From Varroa destructor (taxonomy: Eukaryota > Arthropoda > Arachnida > Mesostigmata > Varroidae): a stretch of DNA of 64,000 nucleotides. The stretch lies in contig NW_019211457.1 in NCBI RefSeq assembly GCF_002443255.2, positions 12,149,194-12,213,193 on the forward strand, in the 5' to 3' direction. The notes under the pieces are model-generated. The model was not told the DNA's origin and searched no databases. It saw nothing but the letters and a program-made list of their open reading frames with translations. This document shows, in pieces, positions 38,601-51,800 of this stretch (position 1 is the stretch's first letter; each line of letters starts with the position of its first letter). A program made the translations under genes and the position numbers.

Positions 38601-40575
38601 AGTGAACATTTGATAAGAGCTTCAAGTGCGAATAGCACGGTAACCATCAGGATATTTCAGAGTTATTCCTCATCATTACCTAACGCCACCATACCTCACG
38701 GCTAGGCCGGAGGTATCGCATCACATTCTTACGCCCAGGTGAGATTTTTACTTAATTTAATTTTCTCTTAAGATTAAAATAAAGGTTTGATGTTGTTACA
38801 TTAACAGTTGCTTTGTCTTACATCTACTACGTTCACTTGCTTTGTTTCAGAGATAAATTCCTCGTCATCGCAACCGACGGTCTGTGGGAAATGCTCGGAA
38901 CGCAAAAGGTGATTGCAACAAACTTGTATTCTCTGACCCACTTCCGAAATACTTATACTAATACCATATTACATTGATAAACTAGTAAGTACAATAGCAC
39001 ATCGATGTTCCATATCCATGATCTCGATAGGGTTAAGCGTGGGGACCTCAAAATTTGAGGTCTTTTGTCTTGATAGATAAACCTTTTGCGTCATCCACTT
39101 CTTTTCATATGATATAAAGAGAAAATCAAAAACCTTTAATTAGCAGACTTATTATGATTATCTGGTTTACTAGTAACAACATAACTGCAGGTCGAAAACA
39201 TACGACGTTTACTTTCATTTAATGCTCCCTCGTAGGTGGTACAATTTATCGGTCAATTTATGCAGGGTATCGAGACAGCAAACCTTCTTCGGACGCCCGA
39301 AAATGCCACGCTGGGATCAATGCAGAGGCTTCTGTCGAAACGAAAAATGGGTAGGAACCCTCATTGTAACACGTGCTAGTTTAGAGACTATTATAATAGT
39401 TGCGGTTTTTGGGTAAATAGTGAAGGCATATGTGGAAGGACTGTCATTGGTCGTCATGGTAGAACCGTGCAAACGGTAATAAGGGAATTCACGATAGCAA
39501 AGCCATAGAAGGCTTAAAATTTAGTACATCTTAAACGAAACTTTGCATTCTCACGGTCAAAGCTCTCCAATACGACCGTTTAATTCCCGAAGTACAGTTA
39601 ATCCGATTATGTAAATGGTTATGAATCTCAAATTTTAAGCATTTTAGGCGTAGATTAATCTGTGATCGATTCAGATAATGAGCGAATTTTATTTTTTAAT
39701 GTAAAGATTTCATGGTAATCGCTCAAGAGTTCCGCATGTGGGCGGCTATTCAACAGTTGTGTTCCATGCGGCACGATGGACAAATACGACAAGTTTTATT
39801 TTTAGGCGAAGCAAGTAAGGTAAGCATTTTTTACAGATCTCAGCCAGAAGCCAGTTGACACAAACGCTGCGACCCATCTGATTCGTCACGCGCTAGGAAG
39901 AAGCGAATACGGTTTAGATCATTCACGGCTAGCTGCGTATCTTGGACTTCCAGTTAAACTCGCCAGGTGTGAGAACTTTGAGGGCATAAGGCACCGTAGG
40001 CACACGTTATCTAGTCCGCTGCTGGCCAACGTTTAGTTTTGTATTTAACTTTCGGCCTTCATTACAGCAGGTCCGCTGAATTAGTCATCACGATTTAACT
40101 ATTGTTACTGGCCACTATTTAAAGGCCTGACCCAGAAGTTCGACTCTTATAGGTAATCCAAATCGACCATATGCTAGAATTACCTAACTAAAATATAATA
40201 CAAATAAAGATAGTTTCTAAAGTGTTAAGCAAAACAGACAATAGGATTATTTACCAGTATGAGCTTTAGATTTTAAGTAATAGTTTATTTTATTGTTGAA
40301 CCCAAAAAGGGGTTTCCAGATGAAATTCCGGTTTATCAAATGAAATGGTAAGCATATACCCAGTAAGCAGTTTGTTAGTGTTTTAACGTGCACTGGTTCA
40401 CTAAGAAGTCATATCGCTCATGAGTGAATAGATGATTCGTGGAATTACCTGTATCTCCGATCTGACTGTTTGTATGCTCATTGATTTTTGTGATTTGGTT
40501 TATTTCAGAAGCTACCGCGACGACATATCCATCCTTGTGATCTTTTTCAACCCTCAAAATTTAAAGGGTAGCTAA
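32697..40575 (+). CDS. PDP1: Pyruvate dehydrogenase phosphatase catalytic subunit, mitochondrial (PP2C family)
   Basis: Fourteen coding exons join in phase: 32697-32786, 34094-34200, 34704-34785, 35723-35889, 36014-36098, 36417-36488, 36803-36866, 37637-37763, 38144-38254, 38661-38738, 38851-38908, 39236-39350, 39837-39966, 40509-40575; about 450 aa. It dephosphorylates the E1-alpha subunit and reactivates the pyruvate dehydrogenase complex in the matrix. Residues 1-20 (MVRAVVGGVRAGIRYRSSSG) form an acid-free basic presequence. PP2C metal-site motifs are present: ED at 64-65, FGVFDGHGG (80-88), STGDCRAVLG (214-223), ATDGLWE (335-341) and YRDDISI (431-437). Features that pick PDP over other PP2Cs are QLPSNNPIEDR, RLLGNLAPLRAFGDFHFKWS, HYLTPPYLTARPEV and TNAATHLIRHALG, all close to human PDP1 as I recall it. 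It is shorter than human PDP1 (about 537), mostly at the N-terminus and at loops. Exon 8 uses a weak acceptor (GGGAAAG) and its 5' edge is the least secure. PDP1 versus PDP2 orthology is unresolved. Confidence 0.95.
32787..34093 (+). other. PDP intron 1
   Basis: The longest PDP intron (1.3 kb). It separates the presequence exon from the mature protein. I saw no coding exon or mobile element in it. Confidence 0.6.
38029..38105. repeat. AT-rich inverted/direct repeat cluster in PDP intron 8
   Basis: Four copies of ATTAATTAG or its complement lie at 38046-38054, 38062-38070, 38079-38087 and 38090-38101, with a perfect 14-bp palindrome ACTAATTAATTAGT at 38089-38102. It sits about 40 nt before the acceptor of exon 9, in or near the branch-point zone. 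TAAT cores also resemble homeodomain sites, but that may be only a result of base composition. Confidence 0.7.
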
Positions 40576-41114
40576 AGTACTGCGTTGCTACTTACTAGCT
40601 CCACTTCTCATCGGATCGTTAAGACCGAATCAAAAATTGGCAAACACGTCCTTTGAGCAAGGAAAGAATACCGTGTTAATGGTGTGCGCACATTTTGGTT
40701 GATTTGACGGATTTGAATCAATCATCCATTATGAAAACCGTGTCAAAATTGCAGACATCGATTTACACTGGAGATACCCTTATGTGTTCTATTTCAGAGT
40801 CGCTCAAGATTTGCATGACACTCAATTTTGTTACTTAAAAACTCCATGATTTATAAATTAATGCCTACATGTGCTAAATCTTCTTCTGTAAATATTGATT
40901 GTACAATCTATACGAATAGCTTTTAAAGCAAAGCAGTAAATTACGTCTACGCGCTTCAAACATGAATACATGAGTTTTTTCTAATTATATATATACACTA
41001 ATAATTTTTTTTGTTAGCATATATATGAGAATGCACCTAGTCAAGCCAAATGTTATTTGTTTCTCAGCCGTCGATATTATTTGTCATTGAGCTAATTTAT
41101 CATAAAGCTAGAAA

Positions 41115-41120
41115 AATAAA
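41115..41120 (+). terminator. Possible polyadenylation signal of PDP
   Basis: AATAAA lies about 540 nt past the PDP stop; another lies near 41752. Neither can be chosen without transcripts. Confidence 0.3.
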
Positions 41121-43792
41121 ACCTCAGCACTATGCCATGTACCATTAATGATACGATTATTTTATTTCACATACGCTAAAAGATTACAGTGGAAGACGAC
41201 ATCTATTTTTTCCACATGCCGACATGAAATCCAAATGATTGCGTCTTATGGAAGCCTATATGCTCCTGTAGGTACGTGGTACCTTGCCAAAGTAACGCTC
41301 CTAATATTCTTGTCATTGCATGCATTATTTTATTTTGTCATAATTGCACCCTTTAACCTAACCACAGTTTATTTTTGTTATTATTATTAAATGTACTGTA
41401 TTAAAAAGCCTAGACAGCATTCGTTTAAGATTGATCTTAAGATTTGCTAAAATTTCAATATATGTTGACTATTTTTCTTTATGTCTTAACTTTGTTTTGT
41501 TTTCACTTTCGTTATTTTTGATATTTATTGACATAATATTTATGATAATATGTAAATGTTTACTCGGTTAAAAAGGACGCATAATGCTCACTTATTTGAT
41601 CTTTTATTTATTTGTGCCTATACAGTGAGTTGTCAGCACTTGCTGTTTGATGTTAACAACATAAAGTATAAAAATATAAAATTTTAGTCTTTGAGAGGAA
41701 TTCTACAATGCGATATCAAATCCGTGCTATACTGTTTATTGTTAAGTGAAAATAAAGGGGTATAGGAAAAGTCCTAGCTAGTGGACGGGGTTAAGTATGT
41801 TGAACTATGTTGGAATAATATAACCGACCTTATTATTAGTTATAGTTTCGACTTGTTTGTGCCCCGAAGGACGTCAAAAGGCTCGAATAAAGGACATAAA
41901 ATTCCAAACATTTATTATTTCTCTCATTAGGTAATAATTGCTAAGAATATGATATTATTTGTGAGTATCACACGCTGACTGTCATATGCTTGTAAGTGGT
42001 CTAATCGTAAGTACTTAAGTGAAGCGTTAAATTTTCATCCTTCATTTGAACGTTTTTGGGTATTTTCGCTTTCGCCGCATTTACCGGTGTTGAGCGTATG
42101 TAATTATGTTTTGTAGCTAGCTAGTAAATGAATTAATATCAATTTTGATGTAAAGCGGTGATCGTTTCCTAATAGACAAGGAAAATGTCAGTTGTTGCTC
42201 CTTATTTTTAACTAACTGTAGATACATTTATTTATTTTATATTTATTTAACTGTAGTTTGCATTTATTGAGGCAAACGCAAATCATTTTCTATGCTTCTC
42301 GATGTTAAGAGAGTCTTTTTGTCGACGTTGCTAAATATGGTGAAATTTTTATTAAATAATTTTAGATACTATCACTGTGTCCTGTTTTTTCCACTCCAAC
42401 ACGCCTAGTTTTGGGGCCAAAGCCTGTTTAGCTTTTAGACGTGCATAAAAAACTAATGTGATACTCTTATTTCTACTTTATTTTCCACAGTCTGAAAAAC
42501 TCTAAAGTTACGTATATGGGCGTTCTGTAAATAGCTAATTATAAAATTCACTCGTTACCACGTGAACACAGATAGAACATTACATTTAAATCTTGTCTTT
42601 TGTTATTAATGTTGATGTTTGTTGTTTTACTATTACACGAAGCATCGCTATTTATTTTGCACCTCCAGTTGCACGTAGTAGAAATAGCCGTAAACATTGA
42701 AATATAATTAATACAAATAAAAAGGCCACTGAACTGACCCGAAAAAGCTTAAAAGTTGCATAAGAGCATCATTCCATAATGGTTGCAGCTGCTCAGTCTT
42801 ACAATTACGGCCGGCCTCAGATTGCCACACAATACGATGGGCGAACTAAATAAAAGAAAGACCAAAAGGTTTCTGATGGAGGATGTTATGGGTTTTATGC
42901 TAGTTGATTCTTAGATGCAGTGAAGCACTACGAAGGCAAATTCATTATATATATAACCAGTGATCAAGTCAGCTAGTTATTTTCTTTCAGTCGCGTGAGC
43001 TTGATCAGTGGTCTAATGCACATCAGTCTGTTCCGGGTGTCCAAGAATACAAACGTGATGTCTTCCGATTATCGTCTACCTTTGGGGCCAACCGAATCAG
43101 TCATTCGTGTACTAATAACATGGTACGAAATTTAAAGCTTCGTTATTTACATCGTAGTAAGTTAAAATGAGTTCCGTAGTTCTCTTCTTCAAAGAGTTCC
43201 TTAAAGCTTTTGTTCACTAGCATGGCCTTACCAACCTACGGTTGGCACTAGTCGTTTGCATATATTGGTTGAAATCGGAGTATTTGAACAGCTTACAATA
43301 ATCGTGATTGAGTAAACGAATTCACATGAGTCGATTTTTGATTTTTTCGTGCAAAGCACTACTTTCAAAGGAGCGAATTTCGGTAAATGTAGCGATATTA
43401 TAGCCTTTCACACGTTTTTCCTGACTTCGCCTCTGCCTTTAAACACAATATGATTTTTCTTCACCTGTATTTTTTTCGCATCTATGCTGTTCACTGTTCA
43501 CCAACGTCGGCTAAATTTCTGTCGCTTATACCTTAATAAAGGAAGCTGCTCGATTTGATGCTGAAAATTTATACACTATAAATCAATCGAAGCGTCGCTT
43601 CAAAGGCGCTGCGAATCGTATTAGCGTAGACGGAGTTCCTGCTACGTTTCGGCAATATTTATTGTTTAAAATTGCCCAAGATATACATATGTTATAAATA
43701 AAAATACAATGAATGTATGAGCTGATGGCCTTGATACACGGAAAACGCCTACAGCGGTGCCCCTATCCCACATCGATCGAAATAGAGTACTC

Positions 43793-43795
<3 letters not shown>

Positions 43796-43842
<47 letters not shown>
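43796..43842. repeat. (AT)n microsatellite, about 23 units
   Basis: A perfect alternating AT run, the longest simple repeat in the window. It creates the artificial Tyr-Ile repeat in a minus-strand open frame there. Confidence 0.97.
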
Positions 43843-43843
<1 letters not shown>

Positions 43844-46800
43844 GGGGTTTCTGTGTTCACAACCCAGTTCCTAGGAGGAGTCACTAACAAAACGCTAATA
43901 AATAATGGCTAGTAAAATCGGTCACACAACGACAACGTATAAAGCCAGCTGGTCGATCAGTTGCACAATGAATTCCATGGAGCTTATAGAAAACGTGTAA
44001 TTTGCCAATTTAGAACCTATTGTTTATAATAATTTAGACAGAAACGTAAATTATTCTCTGATAGTTTTGATTATTATAGCTTATAGTATGCGTTTTAAAA
44101 GAATAATGCTGAGCGTATGCCCAGAAACGTGAGGTTCGCTAGCTGAGTGCACTAACACCCACCAAGGCTTCGTTGACTTGTCATTAAGGAACAAAGTTGA
44201 GGTTAACTACATCAGCGTTTCTTATAAACACCTTTAATGCATACTCTGAATGAGGCTGCCGGCTAATCTTATGTTATTAAATAAATAAGGGCAGCCCATT
44301 GACGGATATGAAGATCGCCGCAAGACAATTAATATATGTGATCCTGCACACGGTGTTTACTATATTTACAATGTCGCCAGTTTTTATACTCTTATTCGAA
44401 GCGATGGTAGAAACTGAATCTATGATTGGCAGTAGCACTAAGCCTAAAAAACGAGTGAACTACTCAAATATTTTGTTGTATTTTTAGGGCGACATATATG
44501 TTTTAAAATAACTCATTTTAAAACAAAATTGCCTCAGCTCTTGAAGAATCAGGATTTTGGGAAGCGTATGGGAAGCATCTACTCATAATAACGATAAAGG
44601 AACGATAAATACATATAATAGTCTGAATATCATGCCAATATTTGCCGTAAGCTGTTCTCAAAAATTGCCTTATTTTTTTATGTGCGCGATGTGACAACGT
44701 TCTCGAAGGCCTTACAGCTTGTAGCGTGAAAACTGTCAGAACATGTTTCCCGCAGCTTATACAACCGTCGACAATCCAGACCCAGTTAGAAAAATGATGA
44801 TCGAATACTGCTATAGTGAATATGAGCTAACTTATCCTGACTGCTGAGCGTTTTATCAAGTGTGACATTATGGGTTTTAGCTATAGCAGATTCCGAACTC
44901 AGTGAACGTTGTGTGAGTACTTAGAAAACGAGAAAATTTATGTCACAGATATCTCATTCTTCGCGAAATTGCGCACGTACATTCGCATCTGTTGCGGCTC
45001 ACTGTTGGTCCAATCAAAAATCCTGCGCGGCACTTCACAAGCTTCCAGTAGCGTATCCATATATAATATGTCCTTTGACTCATGTGTTATATCAGATACT
45101 TAATGTAGACAACGCTCGTATATACTAATACAGCAATGGTAACGATGTGCGCGTTTATTATGATGTTACAAAGTAATAACAAAGGTAAACGACGATAATA
45201 AACACATGATGAAGCTCTTGGCGAAGCAGGTGCAACTAGCGGCTATTGCCAGTTGGTAATAGCTATTCTATTGTCCTCATATTTTTATGATTGCCCATAC
45301 TAATAAGTCTTTACGTTCATAAAGATGAACACAGTCGCCAGTCATTCACTATAGCTTACGCATAACAGCTAGGAAACAGAGTCAGTACCAGATTACTCGC
45401 TGTTAACAAAGCCTATTCTGACTATAAAAACATTTTAGACGGTATAATAAAAACGATTTATCTCTAGAAATGTAATTTCTGTCATATTATATAATATGTA
45501 GGCCTAATGACAAAGATCATACAATAGCCAATATCTGTGGCTGTCACTGATGCGTTTAAGCGATGTGTAACAACGCTAAACCATCAGGTTCAATATGGAT
45601 ACAAATATAAATGTGCCACGTTCTACCTGTGCTCAAGTATCAAGTGTAAGTAGATTGTCATAAAAAAATTAGACATACTACCACTAAATGATACTGTTTT
45701 GGTTTCTGTAAGCCCCCCTCTGGATTGTGATCGCCCAGATCAGACGGACTGACATCCTTGAGTTTTTCAAACGTCAGTGTGTGATGTTTCTTATTTAACC
45801 CTTGCTAAATTCGTCGCATGACCCGTAGCGAGTGTTGGCCGTATAACGGATCTATGTGCCTGTTTGCCACCGAAAACCTATGAGGGAATATGTGATAAGT
45901 TATGACAAAGACTGCAGACATGTTTTACGGATTGCAAAATCAAATATCGTCAATTTTTAGATTTGGTGTAGTCCGAAGAACGAATGTGACTCAATCTGGG
46001 TAAAGCAAACTTCACACTGCCCTCAGCAGCTCAATAGAAAAGAATCAAGCGTACACACTGATTTTACATATTAGACGGTTCTTTAATATGACGAGACTCT
46101 AGTGCAGCTATAGTTCAACATAATACTTCCTGTCTCGGCATTCTGCCTCTCGCAGTTGTCAGTTATATTGAAATGACCACATTATTATTATTATATGAAA
46201 TCTATAGTTCTCTTGACAATACCACAGCACCTGGCTCGCTTAATCAATAAATTCTGCTTCCTTAATGGCCTCCTCGAAGCACTGCACAGAATATTAAGCC
46301 TCGCAGCTCTTAGATGGATTAAAGACACTTCCTCACACGGCTTCTGCACCAGATATTCAGCATCCGAATTGTGTGCACGAAAAAAACAAGCAATAACCCA
46401 ACGAAAACAAATTGTTTTTGCCCAAGTTAAATATCAATCACTTTTGTTGCTTGCTAGAAAACGACTGCGTTGAATGGAATAAGCGCGGCTCTGTCGTATC
46501 CAAAAAACCTGTGTATGTGACTACAGTTACACATTCCCACATTGTCACCCGGCTTTTCGAGTTCCTTTTCCCCCACTCGACCGTATATCAGTATTTATAT
46601 AGGTGGCTTTAAGTATTTCGATGCAACAAATATAAATCATCTATCACTATCAATAGGAAACTCCTATATTTTTTCATTGTTCACGGCCTGGGCGACTGCG
46701 ATAAGTTCGATCAGTAGGGAGCGATAACACTGGGCGTTGTGTGTCGTGAAAGTCGACCAAACTTATACTCTATTATTGTAGATAAGTGTCAAATATATCA

Positions 46801-48818
46801 AAGAATTAGTTGTATTAAATGTCCCAAGTTAGAATACACAAAGAGTCTTGGTACATTGGCTTATTTCTGACCTGGGGCTAAAAATAGTCTTTATAAATAC
46901 TTGGTCCAGTTATAAAGCAAACTTCAACTGGAGTTCAATCAAGTCGGCATCATCCTTAGACTCAGTTCTCGGAGCTAAAAGTGTCGAGCTTGAGAAACAC
47001 TCTGATGGATTCAAGTTAAGTGTTTTTTTTTTGGAAAACCGATTCGTATGGCGTAAATGGTAGGTGGAAACCAAACTTTTTTGTTAAAACTATTAATCGG
47101 AACTTGAAAATAGCTACTTACATGTTTCATATTACAGGTACCCCTTTGGGGACTCGAGATGTATGTCTACCTGGCAATCAATGAAGTTAGAAATGAGATC
47201 CATATCCCTTGTAAAATTCGTATACAATAGCTTTCTTTACAGTGAATGCTCACTTGTTTTTATTCGTTTGCTTAAAGTGTCTATTGTAGAATCTTTCATT
47301 CGCATGCACAGGACGGATATAAATGTCTATCGACGCGTCCAATTGTGCGCGACATTCGTTATAGTTACGGTGCTTCAATAAGATCAATAAGACTATTTCG
47401 GCAGCTACGGCTATGCCTGTGCGAGAAAAGAGTCGCTGGCAAGAAACGGTCGGCTGGATAGCGGTGTGAACTAGAAGGTGATCCGCCCATATATATGCGG
47501 GCTAAACACTGAGAAACTTAATATCAAAGGACCCTTTCAGAAACAGTATAACAATATCTTACCATCTACAACAACAACAATGTTTGGCGCCCTATGTAAA
47601 GCTGATAACACAAAGAAGCGTTTTATATATATTAGTATGTGTCAGATGGTATGCCGCGGTAACTAGTGGGACTTAACCTTCATAGAAGACTGTCCTATGC
47701 AAAGTTTTTCTATGGGGTAGCCCATTTGACTACGCTGCTTCTATGAAGAGCACTGCGCGTATGCTGGTCAAAATTACGTAACGCTTCTTCGATTTAATTC
47801 ACATTTATGAAAATGCTTTGCAAACGATACCGTATAAATATTTGTGGAAACACTCGTTGTCATAGCGATATTCCCACTTGCAATTAGACCCTTTTTTTGT
47901 TGGTTGGCTTCATAGGAAATTGTGTACACGTAGGGGTATTATATGTAGCAGAAATCTTATGAATATCCATGTAAAGTGCTTCAAACACATTTTGTGCTTG
48001 CGCTATGAAAATCGAGCGGCACTTTAACTTCGTAGTTGTATTTATGGGTTTGTACTTATAAGCCTACGATTGGAGTAAACATCTCGGTAAGTGCGCTTGT
48101 TAGATTGTAAAAGTTCTATCCTCAAGTAGAGAAGGTTAACCTTTGTTGAATCTAAACAGGAATTGGTGCTAGTGGACGCAGTGCGCTTCCATGCGCAATA
48201 CCGAAACAAAAGAACTTCGCCTTCCTCAGAGGCCTCAGATAAGGCAATGCACTGCTGTGGTAAACTGATAGAACTAAATCTTGTATCGCGGTCAAAGGTC
48301 CCCTTTTTAAAGGCACCAGGTTCACGTTGGATGAGCCTTCATCCTGACGCATTCGAGTTGCCCTGCTTACTCAAATAGATGTGCTATTAATGAAAACGCC
48401 GATATTCAAAAGAATCTCTTGTCTAGACTATGGTTGTTCAACGTGGCATAATACATTGGGAAAAACAACATTACATCTTGTCTGTAATCGTTTGAAAAGC
48501 TGAAGAGCTCATTTTTGCCATATTTTTTCCGTGACTTCGTTCGTAAAGTTTGTGTTTCGAATGTTTTTTTCGTACCTGCTGATATCAGCGTCTGCAAATG
48601 CCGATATATGTATAAGCATGTGGTGAAATGTAGATCCAATGGGTTAAGAGTTTATTAATGTTAAAGTAAGCGACTCCCTTTTTAGTTGTTGTGATCCATA
48701 CTCTAGTTGTACAGAAAAGTTAGTGAGTGCGAATCTATCGAATAGCTTATTTAGGGCCTTTAAAATAGAAAACAGTAAAATTGTCATTATAATTATATTT
48801 CGAGTAAGTTCGCCATTT

Positions 48819-48823
<5 letters not shown>

Positions 48824-48849
<26 letters not shown>
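48824..48849. repeat. (CT)13 microsatellite
   Basis: Thirteen perfect CT units on the plus strand; they give Arg-Glu runs in spurious minus-strand frames. Confidence 0.97.
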
Positions 48850-51800
48850 GTGAGTGAAACCGTATTTTTTCTGCCTGCTTCCCAAATCGTGCTCCATAGA
48901 AAATTCTGTAACCACCACAACCGCATGTCACGCACAGATTCGTACATCTATTCTATACGTATGTTCATACGTATTTATTGCGATCGCCAAAGGTTCAGTC
49001 ATTTTGAAATTTGCCGTTTATTGCATTCTAATGGTGACACGGGGGAGCGGGACCAGCATACACAGCTGGCCTGCAAGAAGGCCATTAAGCGCCGGTCCCC
49101 CAACGTCGCGCGCCATCCGCTGAAATCGTGTCTCGCTTCGATACCGATCGGGCCAATAAATGCGTTGATTAAAACGGTCCATTAACGCAAAAGGCAGACC
49201 AATCACGATGTCCCGCACCTGAACGATGTAAACTGGACTTTGAGTTAGTTTTGTCATCGTTACACCATTGACTATATGCTCTAGAATATATTATCACTAA
49301 TAAGAAGAAAAACGACGCCTGCTTTTTTGCCCCCGCGAGCTTTATCTTGTTGATGTGCATACCATGTTTTAGACACGATGTAACTTCCCGCATTGACGTA
49401 TTAGGAAATCGCTAATACTTGGGGCGCGCCGAAGCATGTTTGCGATATCTTAAGATGCTGATGTTCGTCTATTCCTATTTTTACGATAGACGTTTTATTA
49501 TTAGATTTTTTTTAATTTTGACTAGTAGAAAACAGAACACTTGCACTGAAGATCAAATACTCTTCACACTGCCACCTACAATTCTGTGTGATTTTTTTTT
49601 CAAACGCTAAATTATCTCTTACCTAGCTCATCGAAGGAATCTAGTCTCTAATCTCGGCTAGGGTATCCTGGAAATCTGAGTTTTCTTTTTTGTTTTTTCT
49701 AATACGAACAACAAAAGCCTGTTGCGTTTTTCAGTGTACCTATGTATTTGAGTATTCGGCAGTTAGAGGTATCGACGTACAGACGTCCTTGGCAAGGTTG
49801 TTTGGCGCTGACGCATATTTTGCTCAAAATATTCCATGCGTCAGCGCTAACATCCGTCGATTCTTCTCAGTGTATTAAATAGTCTTTAAAATGATTGTAG
49901 TTGCGTCAGATCTGCTCAAATTACGCTAGTGATCTGAGCCAATCTGTTTTGGTGCTGTCCATGATTAAGATCATAGCAACGCTTCGAAGCTACATAGGCA
50001 CCATGCATTGTATATACAATACGCTGATTTAAAAATTAACAAATTTGACGTTTCTCTCCTTGCTGGGCCTTCAAGTTGTTCGGATTCTCAGCGGGCGACG
50101 GCGGTAGTTCATGTTGGCTGATCCGTGGAACAATGATTAGCGCTACCGTTAACAATAGGTAACATTTATCACTTTGACAAGTAAGCATTGGTGTTTTTGT
50201 GGGGTAGTCCTGTGTAACTCTGAAGTGTTGATGTCGGTAGCGTTTTCAGCACCGCTTTGACCGTCTATGTCGTTTCTTTTTCGTCTAACTTGCTGATTCT
50301 CGACGTAATCATATCTGTGACACCTGATGACGACTATATATGCCGTATGCGTTAGGAATAATCATGATTCGCACTTGTCAGTACTCTTTTCTACTTTTTT
50401 GTTGTCGTCATGCCCCCACCATGGCTCATACATCCCTAGCATTAAGTATAGTTAGTGGTACAACGTATATATAGCAAAAATACCAATGATATTGCACAGA
50501 AGCAGAGACACGCGGAGTAATCGTGGCGGCTGTAGTGCGTCTTGTGGGCTTCAGCCCCCAAAAGGGCGGCGGCCCAGGGGACCTTAGGTATCAATTGTAA
50601 CGCAATTTTTACAAAAGGCTGTATCTGTGTATGTATATGCTTTTTCAGATGTCTATGTGGGGGGGAGGGGGGAGGGGGTAATGTGAGTAACAGCTACTTG
50701 TGCGATTGACGGACACAACCAGTTGTGCTACTACACTGGTCACAGCCGATTGGCTATAAACTAGCCTCTGTTGTTAGGGTTTAAAAAGCAACGGTGACGG
50801 TAGTAATGACCAGCATCAGCACCATCACCATCACCAGCGGCGACCACGATAGCAACAATAACAGCAATAGGCAAAAGAAAGCAAAGTGTTGTTGTTTTGT
50901 GTTGTTCTTGCTTACCTTTGCGAGCGAAATAAAGGAAGACCGATGGGTAGATCGTTGCTCTTTTCTGAGCGTTTTCTGTAACGCAGCCTACAACTGTCGT
51001 TCAAGCGTTTTCCTCTTCTTTTACCTCTTCAACTCTTTCTTCTTCGCCGCCCAGCCACCACAATGCGCATACGAACACGAGGGCTTTGGGAGACGACGGT
51101 TGGCCGTCCCCTAGTTTTTCTGTCGATGAATAGATAGCTATATCAAACTTGAAAGATAAGGACAAACCACGTAGGCAACAGGTGCTATTGTCTAATTTAC
51201 AACTAACGAGGAAATAGTTGACAAAGAATTGTTCAATAACTGACGAATTTTGCCACTATGTACATATATAGATGTCACAGTAGCAACCCTCTGAATATCG
51301 CTTCGGGTTTCCCTGTTCCATTTCTATCATTCTTTGTACGATAACACAAAAATTTCACTACCTAATAAAGTAAGCGTCGCACCTACTAATTAGAACTTGA
51401 TAGCTTTAGAACTTTAATGTGGTTGAATATATGTGTATACATATGTTCGTTTATCTGTCACCCTTTTTAGCTGAGGCACCTCATTGTCAAAAATTTGGCT
51501 GGATATAACCAAGAAAAGTATCAAAATTGTATTCTCGAACTATTTCGATTGACTGTTAAAGGGTCTTTATTTCATCGTCCTGCATAAGTTAATTAAGGGA
51601 AACTTTAGTTTCAAGCCCAATCTGTTTAGCTGAGACCACTCAGGGCTAACGAGTTTGCCTAGCATTCCGCTTGTTCCCCTGTTCGCGATATATTTTCGTC
51701 TGGTAACCACTTTCAATCTATCATCATCCGCTCGTACTGCTCGGCCCGTAGCACGGGCTTTCCTTCTCATGATCCGACCGGAAACCAACTCTTCGAGCGA

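Noticed and set aside
40375..40557. 60-codon minus-strand frame at the end of PDP
   Set aside because: Antisense shadow of PDP exon 14 and its intron.
43666..43890. Minus-strand ORF with a Tyr-Ile repeat
   Set aside because: The repeat is the translation of the (AT)n microsatellite, not a protein.
48644..48947. Minus-strand frames with Arg-Glu repeats
   Set aside because: They are produced by the (CT)13 microsatellite.
50794..51114. 106-codon plus-strand frame beginning with Thr/Ser/Ile repeats
   Set aside because: Low-complexity trinucleotide sequence followed by Phe-rich translation of a pyrimidine-rich stretch; no domain and no splice context.
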